From the NCBI GenBank assembly GCA_025363385.1, contig JANYEA010000148.1, positions 1 through 62,139 of the forward strand: a stretch of DNA of 62,139 nucleotides. The letters run 5' to 3'. The translations under genes and the position numbers were made by a program. Position 1 is the stretch's first letter. Each line of letters opens with the position of its first letter. The notes under the pieces were generated by a model. It ran no database searches and had not been told where the DNA came from. It worked only from the letters and a program-made list of their open reading frames with translations. The stretch comes from Bacteroidota bacterium. Its GTDB lineage: Bacteria > Bacteroidota > Bacteroidia > Chitinophagales > Chitinophagaceae. This document shows, piece by piece, positions 43,886-51,691 of the stretch.

Positions 43886-46834
43886 TTAAAGTAAAGCTCC
43901 ATAAAGTACTTCAACAGGATGCAGGGCTTTTCTTCCTGTGCCATCCTTGATTTGGTGCCTGCAACTTGTGCCAGGGGCTGCAATTATGGTATCTTGTTCT
44001 TGCTTACGGATAATGGGAAACAATACTAACTCACCAATTTGTTGAGAAAGTTCGAAATGTTCTTTTTCATATCCAAAAGAACCAGCCATGCCACAACATC
44101 CTGAAGGAATGATTTCTACATTATAATTTACAGGTAGCGATAAAACCGAAACAGAAGACTGAAGATTACTAATAGATTTTTGTTGACAATGTCCATGTAA
44201 TTGAATGGTTCGCTTTTCAGATACAAACAAACTAGAATCAATTTGTTTGTTAGCAATTTCTTCTGCTAAAAATTCATCAATTAGTTTCACATTTTTTGAA
44301 AGTGTTTTTGCATCTTCCCATAAGTGGTCATCTACCAGATCAACGTATTCGTCTCTGAACGTAAGTATCGCAGATGGTTCTACACCAATTAAAGGTGATT
44401 GTTCCGTAATAATATCTTTTAAAAGCGATACGTTTTTATTTGCAATTTTTTTGGCATCCCTGATGAGCCCTTTTGACAAACTGGCCCTACCACTTTCCAC
44501 ATGCTTTGGAATGATTACCTTATAACCCAATTGTTCCAATAATAAGATAGATTTAATGCCAATATTGGTATCGTTATAATTGGTGAACTCGTCGCAAAAT
44601 AGGTAAACGGTTTTTTTAAAGTGGGCTTTCGAATGCTGGCTTCTATTCTTAAACCACAAATGTAAGGTAGTGTTATGTAAGGTTGGCATTGACCTTTGTT
44701 CAGCAAAGCCTACAGTCTTTTTAATAATTCCAGAAGTAATCTTATTGCCTACAAAAAAGTTATAAATATTTGGAGCCAATGAACCCAATTTTGAAATTGC
44801 TCCAAAATTGGCTATTAACCTTGACCTGATAGGCACTCCATTTGCATCATAGTATTGTTGCAAAAACTCAGCTTTAAGTTTTGCCACATCCACATTTGAA
44901 GGGCATTCAGATTTACAGCCTTTACAACTTAAACAAAGGTCCATTACTTCATAAATCTCTTTATGATTAAATCGATTGATCTTGTCTGAATGGGTAAGAA
45001 ATTCACGAAGTATATTGGCTCTCGCTCTGGTTGTATTTTTCTCGTCCCTTGTAGCCATAAAAGATGGGCACATGGTGCCGCCAGATATTTCTGTCTTTCT
45101 ACAATCGCCCGAACCGTTGCATTGCTCTGCATGTTGTAAAACATCTTGATCATGGTATCTGAAAACAGTAGGGAATTTAGGAGTTTTCTGACCAGGTTCA
45201 TAACGCAGCATCGTATTCATTGATGGCGTATCTACAATTTTATTGGGATTAAAAATATGTTTAGGGTCCCAAATATCTTTCACAACTTTTAAGAGTTGGT
45301 AGTTCTTTTTTCCCACCATCTGTTCTATAAATTCACCTCTTAATCTTCCATCACCATGTTCACCGCTAAGTGAACCATTATATTTTTTTACTAATGTTGC
45401 AATCTCCTCCGCAATAGTTCTAAACAATTGATTTCCTTCCTGTGTTTTTAAATTAATGATTGGTCGCAAATGAATTTCTCCTGATCCGGCATGAGCATAA
45501 TGAACAGAATATAAACTATGCTTTTTTAAAATATCATTAAAATCTCGAATATAGGCTGGAAGGTCATTTACATCTACAGCTGTGTCTTCAATTACAGGTA
45601 CAGCCTTTGCATCTCCAGGAAGGTTACTTAATAATCCCAGACCTGCTTTTCTTAGTGTCCAAATTTTTTTGGTATCTGCACCAAATAGGAGTGGAAAATG
45701 ATAACCTAAACCTGCAGCTCGCATTTCGTTCTCTACATTAGCGGCAATTTCAATTATTTCATCCCTTGTATTTCTGGCAAATTCAATTACTAGTATGGCT
45801 CCTGGATCTCCTTGTACAAAAAAGCGATTTTTACTTTGTTCTATATTGTCTTTGGTACATTCTAAAATATAATGATCAATCAATTCACTCGCAGAGGGAT
45901 GGTATTTTAAAGCTATTAAATTTGCACGGAGTGATTCATCAATTGTATTAAAATGAACACAAAGCAAACCTTGTTCTTTTGGAGGAAGTGGAACTAAGTT
46001 TAACTTGATTTCTGTGATAAAAGCCAAAGTGCCTTCAGAACCCGCTAATAGTTTACAGAAATTAAAATTAGGTTCGCCTACAATAAAAGGAGCTGAATCT
46101 AATAACACATCGATTGCATATCCGGTATTTCTTCTTTCTACAGATTTTTTTGGAAACTCTTTTTTTATTTCAAGTTGATTATCGTAATTACTAAGAATCG
46201 ATCTGATAGATTTGTATATAGAAGCTTCCAAATTTGTCCCTTCACATTTTTCATGAAAAGCGTCTAAACTTAATTCATTAAAAATAGCTTCTGAACCATC
46301 ACTAAGAATTGCTTTAACCTCGAGTAAATGCTCTCTCGTACTTCTATATATCACAGAATTACTTCCGCAAGAATTATTACCAACCATTCCGCCAATCATC
46401 GCCCTATTTGCAGTGGATGTTTCTGGTCCAAAAAGTAATCCATAAGGTTTTAAAAATACATTTAACTCATCGCGAATCACACCAGGTTGAACCCTTACCC
46501 AATGTTCTGCTTCATTTATTTCAAGAATTTGGGTGAAATGTTTAGAAACGTCAACAATAATTCCATTTCCAACAACCTGACCCGCAAGTGAAGTGCCTGC
46601 CGTTCTAGGTATGAGTGAGGTGTGGTTTTGCAAGGCAAATCGAATCAATTCTTTTATGGCAACAGAAGAATTGGGTATCGCAACTGCAAGTGGCATTTCC
46701 CGGTAAGCAGAGGCATCGGTTGCATATAATGTACGCATCGTGGTATCAAAATAGAACTGACCATCAAAATCCTTACTAAACTGTTTTAAAAGCTCCTGCA
46801 TTGCTTGTTTTTTCCTTGTAAACGATTGAATCAT
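43886..46834 (-). CDS. FAD-linked oxidase fused to Fe-S / CCG domains (D-lactate dehydrogenase-like)
   Basis: 982 residues. N-terminal PCMH-type FAD domain (PRTAGTSLAGQVVGNGIIVD), FAD-oxidase C domain (HAGSGEIHLRPI, SGEHGDGRLRGEF), then a 4Fe-4S segment with CLSCKGCKSECPSNVDVAKLK (one complete cluster and a second Cys block) and two CCG domains near the C-terminus (SGCCGMAGSFGYE, APGTSCRHQI). This order occurs in Dld-II/GlcD-GlcF fusions oxidising D-2-hydroxyacids such as D-lactate or glycolate. The substrate is not certain. The start may be 46834 or the Met at 46801; a TAAATTCG element three bases above 46834 would favour the shorter form. Confidence 0.9.
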   Translation of the reverse strand: MIQSFTRKKQAMQELLKQFSKDFDGQFYFDTTMRTLYATDASAYREMPLAVAIPNSSVAIKELIRFALQNHTSLIPRTAGTSLAGQVVGNGIIVDVSKHFTQILEINEAEHWVRVQPGVIRDELNVFLKPYGLLFGPETSTANRAMIGGMVGNNSCGSNSVIYRSTREHLLEVKAILSDGSEAIFNELSLDAFHEKCEGTNLEASIYKSIRSILSNYDNQLEIKKEFPKKSVERRNTGYAIDVLLDSAPFIVGEPNFNFCKLLAGSEGTLAFITEIKLNLVPLPPKEQGLLCVHFNTIDESLRANLIALKYHPSASELIDHYILECTKDNIEQSKNRFFVQGDPGAILVIEFARNTRDEIIEIAANVENEMRAAGLGYHFPLLFGADTKKIWTLRKAGLGLLSNLPGDAKAVPVIEDTAVDVNDLPAYIRDFNDILKKHSLYSVHYAHAGSGEIHLRPIINLKTQEGNQLFRTIAEEIATLVKKYNGSLSGEHGDGRLRGEFIEQMVGKKNYQLLKVVKDIWDPKHIFNPNKIVDTPSMNTMLRYEPGQKTPKFPTVFRYHDQDVLQHAEQCNGSGDCRKTEISGGTMCPSFMATRDEKNTTRARANILREFLTHSDKINRFNHKEIYEVMDLCLSCKGCKSECPSNVDVAKLKAEFLQQYYDANGVPIRSRLIANFGAISKLGSLAPNIYNFFVGNKITSGIIKKTVGFAEQRSMPTLHNTTLHLWFKNRSQHSKAHFKKTVYLFCDEFTNYNDTNIGIKSILLLEQLGYKVIIPKHVESGRASLSKGLIRDAKKIANKNVSLLKDIITEQSPLIGVEPSAILTFRDEYVDLVDDHLWEDAKTLSKNVKLIDEFLAEEIANKQIDSSLFVSEKRTIQLHGHCQQKSISNLQSSVSVLSLPVNYNVEIIPSGCCGMAGSFGYEKEHFELSQQIGELVLFPIIRKQEQDTIIAAPGTSCRHQIKDGTGRKALHPVEVLYGALL

Positions 46835-46856
46835 GCGAATTTACGTCTTTCCTATT

Positions 46857-46910
46857 ATGCAGGATTTAAATACTAAAGAAATGAATGGATGTTATTGTAT
46901 AGGCGGTTAA
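46857..46910 (+). CDS. Possible 17-residue peptide ending in Gly-Gly
   Basis: Translates to MQDLNTKEMNGCYCIGG and then a stop. The spacing of L, EM, I and the final GG resembles the double-glycine leader type common in Bacteroidota secreted peptides (ELnnxEMxxIxGG), but no core peptide follows. It may be a remnant, a signalling peptide, or chance. No ribosome-binding or promoter evidence. Confidence 0.25.
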   Translation: MQDLNTKEMNGCYCIGG

Positions 46911-47018
46911 ATGACGAAAAAGTTATACTAAATACAGGTTAGTTGGTATTTCTATGGAGTTATAAGTAGCGCACTTTTACAGTGCTTAAAGAGGAATCAA
47001 ACCAGCTAAAACTAACTT

Positions 47019-47105
47019 ATGGAATTCGAGATTTACGGTTCAATTATCGCATTAGCAGTGATTTTATTTTATTTACATCCTGCTAAAAAGTTATATAGAG
47101 ACTAG
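47019..47105 (+). CDS. Possible 28-residue single-helix membrane peptide
   Basis: Translates to a peptide starting MEFEIYGSII, with one hydrophobic helix (SIIALAVILFYL) and a basic end (HPAKKLYRD). Shape, helix length and positive-inside tail fit real small membrane proteins such as KdpF-like subunits, though I do not recognise this one. A strong terminator begins 93 bases after the stop. Too short for codon statistics. Confidence 0.4.
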   Translation: MEFEIYGSIIALAVILFYLHPAKKLYRD

Positions 47106-47197
47106 AATTTAATTACTTAAAAATATTTGTTAGCTCCCAAATTAAATGGTTTGCTTGAATTAAGTATAATCATTTTGTAACATTTAATCTGTAGCCT

Positions 47198-47233
47198 AAA
47201 AAGAAATCCCTAAATATTTAGGGGTTTCTTTTT
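47198..47233. terminator. Strong hairpin terminator before the aminotransferase-like gene's 3' end
   Basis: A 16-bp stem, AAAAAGAAATCCCTAA (47198-47213) against TTAGGGGTTTCTTTTT (47218-47233), one G-T pair, four-base loop ATAT, with A and T runs on both sides. It can end the leftward aminotransferase transcript (stop 47255) and any rightward transcript through 47105. Confidence 0.88.
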
Positions 47234-47254
47234 TATTTCAAATCCTATAGATAA

Positions 47255-48511
47255 TCAACTCATTTCTTTTAATGCATTAATCAAAACGTCTAATTCTTTA
47301 GTAAGTGTAAAAACGTTGGGCGTTATCCGACAGCCGTGAACATTAGCACCATCAATGGCAACCGTATATATTTGATATTTCTTTAAAAGTGTTTCTGCAA
47401 GAACACTGGGTTTTATGCCATCAATTCCTACATTTGCTATTGCGCAAGATCTTTCGGGTTGCTTTGGTGTATTGATGATTATTTTCCCGATTCCTCTAAC
47501 TTTAGTAGTCCAATATTGTTGTAAATAACGCAAACGAGCTTCTTTTTTTTCAGGTCCTAAATTTTGGTAATAGTCAACTGCATCAGCTATTGCCAAATCT
47601 GTATGAACCGGATGTGTGCCAATATGGTTTAAACGGCCAATGGATTCTAATGAATCGCTTTCTGCAATCAATGGCCAGATCTTTTTTATTTTCTCTTTTC
47701 TTACGTATAAAATCCCTGCGCCTAATGGCACACTTAACCATTTATGTAAGCTGGCACCATAATAATCGCAATGTAGATCTGGAATATTAAATTGAATATG
47801 TGCAAATGCATGTGCACCATCCACCATTACTTCCGCACCTTTACTGTGTGCCATATCACAAATCTTCTGAACTGGTAAAATTTGCCCAGTAATATTTACC
47901 ATTTGAGGTATCATTAATAATTTTGTTTTGGCAGTTATGGCATTTGCATACATCTGCACAATCTCATCATCATTTTGTGGATGGTTCGGAATGGATAAAA
48001 CCTTATTAATGATTCCAAATCTATTAGCTGATTGTTTAAACATCTCTAGCATGGAACCATAGTCTTGTTCTGCCATAATTGCTTCATCGCCAGGTTGCCA
48101 AGGAAAGCCACCAATGATCATGTCTAAAGATTCTGTAGTGTTTCTGGTTAAAACCAATTCATCTGTACTGCATCCAGCGATTTTGGCAACTTTCGCCACC
48201 ATATTTTTTTTATTTTCGAACTGCACAGTTCGCATATAATATGCCCCTTGATAATTTACTTCTCTCACATGCTCCACAAACTTTTCAAGAATAGAGGTTG
48301 GCAGAATATTATAATAGCCACTTTCAAGATTTATGTAATCGGGTTTTAATCGATAATGGCTCCTAATAGCTTCCCAATAGTTTTCATCTGTAGCTAAATC
48401 CAAGGCAGATTTATTTTCCATTGATCTGATCAAAGAATCAATACTGTCTGATTTAAATGATGATCCGATACCAACAAGGGCTAAGCCTTTTAAAAAGCTG
48501 CGTTTGTCCAT
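47255..48511 (-). CDS. Class V aminotransferase-fold PLP enzyme (exported?)
   Basis: 418 residues. A Tat/Sec-like N-terminus, MDKRSFLKGLALVGIGSS, has Lys-Arg instead of twin Arg. The PLP fold follows, with VDGAHAFAHIQF and the Schiff-base lysine in GASLHKWLSVPLGAGILYV. It resembles the isopenicillin-N-epimerase-like / cysteine-desulfurase-like class V group. The reaction is unknown. It lies divergent to the small EamA gene with ~100 bases between. Confidence 0.87.
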   Translation of the reverse strand: MDKRSFLKGLALVGIGSSFKSDSIDSLIRSMENKSALDLATDENYWEAIRSHYRLKPDYINLESGYYNILPTSILEKFVEHVREVNYQGAYYMRTVQFENKKNMVAKVAKIAGCSTDELVLTRNTTESLDMIIGGFPWQPGDEAIMAEQDYGSMLEMFKQSANRFGIINKVLSIPNHPQNDDEIVQMYANAITAKTKLLMIPQMVNITGQILPVQKICDMAHSKGAEVMVDGAHAFAHIQFNIPDLHCDYYGASLHKWLSVPLGAGILYVRKEKIKKIWPLIAESDSLESIGRLNHIGTHPVHTDLAIADAVDYYQNLGPEKKEARLRYLQQYWTTKVRGIGKIIINTPKQPERSCAIANVGIDGIKPSVLAETLLKKYQIYTVAIDGANVHGCRITPNVFTLTKELDVLINALKEMS

Positions 48512-48610
48512 TTAAAAAGGTTAAGCTGTTTAATAAATAATAAATTCGATTTTGAATATCGGAAATTTACAAAGAATTAGACAATCTTTCAATACTGTAA
48601 AATACTCATA

Positions 48611-49033
48611 ATGCAAACATGGATGATTTATGCGCTTTTATCGGCCTTTTTTGCAGCATTTACTGCTATTTTTGGAAAGCTTGGATTAAAATCAATTGAT
48701 TCAGATCTAGCAACTGCCGTAAGAACATTCTTTGTACTAATCATTACATGGGTTTTTGTTTTATTTCGAAGTAAATCGGATGGAATTTTCCATATATCTA
48801 AGCAAAATTGGTTGATGTTAGGATTATCTGCCATTGCCACTGGCTTATCCTGGTTATTTTATTATCGTGCTATGCAAATGGGCAAGGTTTCTGAAGTAAA
48901 TGTAGTAGATAAGGCAAGTATATTTATTACGCTTATCCTGGCATTTATTTTTCTGAAAGAGCCTTTCACTCCAAAAATCTTACTGAGTGCAGGTTTGATA
49001 TTTACAGGAATGATGGTAATGGTTTGGAAATAA
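48611..49033 (+). CDS. Single-repeat EamA transporter
   Basis: 140 residues with five hydrophobic segments and one EamA repeat (WMIYALLSAFFAAFTAIFGK at the start; TFVLIITWVFVLF; GLSAIATGLSWLFYYRAMQM; ASIFITLILAFIFLKEPF; LLSAGLIFTGMMVMVWK). Half the size of usual DMT proteins, so probably a dimer as in SMR transporters. Substrate unknown. Twelve bases upstream of the methyltransferase gene. Confidence 0.87.
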   Translation: MQTWMIYALLSAFFAAFTAIFGKLGLKSIDSDLATAVRTFFVLIITWVFVLFRSKSDGIFHISKQNWLMLGLSAIATGLSWLFYYRAMQMGKVSEVNVVDKASIFITLILAFIFLKEPFTPKILLSAGLIFTGMMVMVWK

Positions 49034-49045
49034 GTTTAAGTTTGT

Positions 49046-50236
49046 GTGATGCAAGTATTTAATACGAATAGTAAAATTATTATAAGCTGTCATAAATGGC
49101 TTTCTCCAGCCTTAAGCAAGGAAGTAGTAGAATTGGGTTTTCATATCGATAGGTCATTTCAAACTGGAGTAGAAATTACAGGTACTGTAAAAGATTGTAT
49201 AAAGTTGAACCTTCATTTAAGGTGTGCAAGCCAAGTGATGTATTCATTAAAAAGTTTTATTTGTAACGATCCAAATGAGCTATATAAAAATCTGGTTAAT
49301 ATTGAGTGGGAGAAATTGATTGCTTCAGATGGATATTTTTCAGTTACTAGTAATGTGTTTCATCCCACAATTCAAACAAACCTTTTTGCCAATCTAAGAG
49401 TGAAAGATGCGATAGTTGATAGAATGCGGGAGACAACTGATTCTAGGCCAAGTTCAGGATCTGAACTTTCCGGTGCAGTTGTGTATTTATTTTGGAAACA
49501 TGAAGAAGCAGAAATATTTTTAGATACCTCTGGGGAAACATTAGCGAAACATGGGTATAGAAAATTACCTGGGAAAGCGCCTATGTTAGAGGCCTTAGCT
49601 GCTGCAACAATACTATCCACAAAATGGAATAAAACGGCCCCCTTTATAAATCCGATGTGCGGTTCCGGAACTTTAGCAATTGAAGCAGCTTTAATTGCAA
49701 CCAATCGTGTACCTGGGTTACTGAGAACCAATTATGCTTTTATGCATATCAAGGGATATGTTCATGAATATTATACTATCATTCGAAATACACTCGAAGC
49801 TCAAATTCATATCCCAGAAGGATTAAAAATTATAGCATCGGATTTGAGTGATAAAGCAATTTCAATTACAAAAATCAATGCTGCTGTGGCAGGTGTAGAA
49901 GATTTAATTGAATTTGAAGTATGTGATTTTGGATCAACCAGTATTCCAGAGAAAGGAGACTCAGTTATCATGTTTAATCCAGAATATGGCGAACGTTTAG
50001 GGGATGAAATCGAATTAAATGCTACTTATGCCAGAATCGGTGATTTTCTAAAGAATCAGTGTAAGGGCTATACGGGCTATATTTTTACAGGGAACCTCGA
50101 TCTGGCAAAGAAAATTCGTCTGAAACCAAGTAGAAGGATTGAATTTTACAATGCTACAATTGATTGTCGATTATTAGAATACGAGCTTTATGCGGGAACA
50201 AGACGAACTGATAAGACAGAAATTGAATCTCAATAA
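49046..50236 (+). CDS. THUMP-domain rRNA methyltransferase (RlmL/YcbY N-terminal type)
   Basis: 396 residues. N-terminal ferredoxin-like plus THUMP domain (~1-160), then the Rossmann methyltransferase: SAM motif NPMCGSGTLAIEAAL and catalytic motif at residues 311-315, NPEYG, followed by ERLG. In most N2-guanine RNA methyltransferases this motif is NPPYG; here residue 313 is Glu. The family methylates G2445 of 23S rRNA. Single-domain form without the RlmK half found in gamma-proteobacteria. Confidence 0.88.
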   Translation: MMQVFNTNSKIIISCHKWLSPALSKEVVELGFHIDRSFQTGVEITGTVKDCIKLNLHLRCASQVMYSLKSFICNDPNELYKNLVNIEWEKLIASDGYFSVTSNVFHPTIQTNLFANLRVKDAIVDRMRETTDSRPSSGSELSGAVVYLFWKHEEAEIFLDTSGETLAKHGYRKLPGKAPMLEALAAATILSTKWNKTAPFINPMCGSGTLAIEAALIATNRVPGLLRTNYAFMHIKGYVHEYYTIIRNTLEAQIHIPEGLKIIASDLSDKAISITKINAAVAGVEDLIEFEVCDFGSTSIPEKGDSVIMFNPEYGERLGDEIELNATYARIGDFLKNQCKGYTGYIFTGNLDLAKKIRLKPSRRIEFYNATIDCRLLEYELYAGTRRTDKTEIESQ

Positions 50237-50303
50237 GTGGCTCTCAAAATCTAATCCATCTATTTGGTAACCAATCTTTTACTTTAAATTAAGTTTATTT
50301 TTT

Positions 50304-50335
50304 TTTGTAATTAGTGATTTATTGTCGTAACTTTT
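50304..50335 (+). promoter_or_regulatory. Candidate promoter of the DoxX gene
   Basis: TTTG (50304-50307), 20 bases, TAACTTTT (50328-50335): one base off the TAnnTTTG consensus. The DoxX start is 19 bases further. Confidence 0.5.
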
Positions 50336-50354
50336 ATTAACAAAACTTTAAGTT

Positions 50355-50762
50355 ATGCATCAATATCACATTGTATCCAAAATCGCCATCTATTTACTTG
50401 CGGTGGTGATGATTATTTTTGGTGTTTTTTATTTTATTAACCCCCGAGATCTGGTGGTTTTCATTCCATCTTATGTGCCTGGGGGAATTATGTTTGCCTA
50501 TTTTGTAGGTACCGCTTTTATTTTGGTTGGGATCTCTTTTTTAACCAATCAAATGGTAAAGTTCTTTGGTTATGCACTCGCAATTTTATTATTTCTGTTT
50601 GTTTTGTTAATTCACTTACCCAATTGGCTGAATGCAGGGGATAAGGAAATGAAAATGTTGGCATTTATTAATCTTTTAAAAGACACTGCCATTGCAGCAT
50701 TTGCATTGCATATTGCGGCAGGAGCGCATCACCAGCATTTACATTTAGAAGATAGCGATTAG
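50355..50762 (+). CDS. DoxX-like membrane protein
   Basis: 135 residues with four transmembrane helices: IAIYLLAVVMIIFGVFYFIN, IMFAYFVGTAFILVGISFL, FFGYALAILLFLFVLLIHL and a final DTAIAAFALHIAAGA followed by a His-rich tail (HHQHLH). This pattern fits DoxX/DoxD-like proteins of unknown function. Monocistronic by spacing. Confidence 0.85.
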   Translation: MHQYHIVSKIAIYLLAVVMIIFGVFYFINPRDLVVFIPSYVPGGIMFAYFVGTAFILVGISFLTNQMVKFFGYALAILLFLFVLLIHLPNWLNAGDKEMKMLAFINLLKDTAIAAFALHIAAGAHHQHLHLEDSD

Positions 50763-50782
50763 TGAATTAAATATATTATTCG

Positions 50783-50815
50783 TCATTCAGGGCAGATTAT
50801 CTCATTCCTGAATGA
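50783..50815. terminator. Hairpin between DoxX and lipid kinase genes
   Basis: TCATTCAGG pairs with CCTGAATGA (9 bp, extendable by one G-T pair) around a 15-base loop, followed by CTTTAG in the plus direction. The T run is short, so it may be weak in both directions. Confidence 0.55.
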
Positions 50816-50818
50816 TCT

Positions 50819-51691
50819 TTAGTATCTAAAATTAAACTGGTTAGGTAACACATTAATTAGTACAGTTTTCCCAGAATGTAATTCACCGTCCACTTGAATG
50901 GCTAATTCTTTTTCTGCCTCAATCTGAAATTTTTTTCCCCTCCTTTCAAATATAAAAGGAAGATTAGAATGTCTACCCGATTTAAGAATAGGTAGGTATT
51001 TAAGTCTTTGAAAAACAGATAATTTTTTGCATAAGAAAATATCAAGTTCTCCATCATTGATTTCAGCTTTTGGTGTAATCATAAAACCACCTCCAGCTCT
51101 GGAAGAATTATTAATTATGATTAATAAAAACTGATCATTCCATTGTTCATTTACAGATTTGATATTAAATTTCTTTTCTCGAAAGCTTAAGATTTTTAAA
51201 ACTACAGCTATCATATACCCAATATGCCCACCAAGAAATCTAATAGTATTCATAGATTTTAAAATCTCTCCATCAAAGCCAATCCCAAAACTGTTAATGA
51301 AAAGGGTATTGTTACATTTCCCCGCATCTATTGGTTTTACCTCTGATTTTAATACCCTTTCAAATATTTCTTTATTACTGGCATCACCATAAAGCTTCCA
51401 GGAAAAATCATTCCCTGTTCCAGTCTTAAAAAGTGCTAAGGGTGTTTTACAATTTGGGAAACGATTAATAAAATAATTAATACTACCATCTCCACCAAGT
51501 ATCCAAATATCTGAAAACAAATGAAATTGATCAGGCCATTCATTGTGAAATACAACAAATTGTATTTGTTTATTGATAAGCTCTTTTTCTAACCAAACTA
51601 GTAATTTTATAAAATCACCTTTACCAGCGAGAGGGTTTACTAAAATGGCAACTGAAGTAATTGCATGATTCTTAGAAATTTCGATCATCAA
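50819..51691 (-). CDS. Diacylglycerol-kinase-type lipid kinase (YegS/BmrU-like)
   Basis: 290 residues. ATP-binding motif GGDGSINYFINRFP and the substrate region GTGNDFSWKLYG define the DAGK catalytic fold; the C-terminal beta-sandwich domain (GGGFMITPKAEINDGELDIF) is complete. Relatives phosphorylate diacylglycerol or related lipids at the inner membrane. Its start overlaps the end of the upstream sensor kinase by 17-20 bases, so expression is coupled to it. Confidence 0.9.
   Translation of the reverse strand: MMIEISKNHAITSVAILVNPLAGKGDFIKLLVWLEKELINKQIQFVVFHNEWPDQFHLFSDIWILGGDGSINYFINRFPNCKTPLALFKTGTGNDFSWKLYGDASNKEIFERVLKSEVKPIDAGKCNNTLFINSFGIGFDGEILKSMNTIRFLGGHIGYMIAVVLKILSFREKKFNIKSVNEQWNDQFLLIIINNSSRAGGGFMITPKAEINDGELDIFLCKKLSVFQRLKYLPILKSGRHSNLPFIFERRGKKFQIEAEKELAIQVDGELHSGKTVLINVLPNQFNFRY

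Larger units (their letters stand above)
46835..47254. other. 420-base gap with two tiny candidate ORFs and one terminator
   Basis: The longest stretch here without a conventional gene. It lies upstream of the leftward FAD dehydrogenase and downstream of the leftward class V aminotransferase-like gene. Contents I can point to: a 17-codon ORF at 46857, a 28-codon membrane-peptide ORF at 47019, and a strong hairpin at 47198. I found no clear TTTG/TAnnTTTG promoter in the plus direction. Confidence 0.6.

Noticed and set aside
46962..46987. Imperfect repeat AGCGCAC...GTGCT upstream of the 28-codon ORF
   Set aside because: Stem is interrupted by an unpaired base and too short to support an operator or attenuator claim.
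47255..48511. Tat export of the class V aminotransferase-like protein
   Set aside because: The N-terminus has Lys-Arg rather than the twin-arginine pair, so export by Tat is not claimed.
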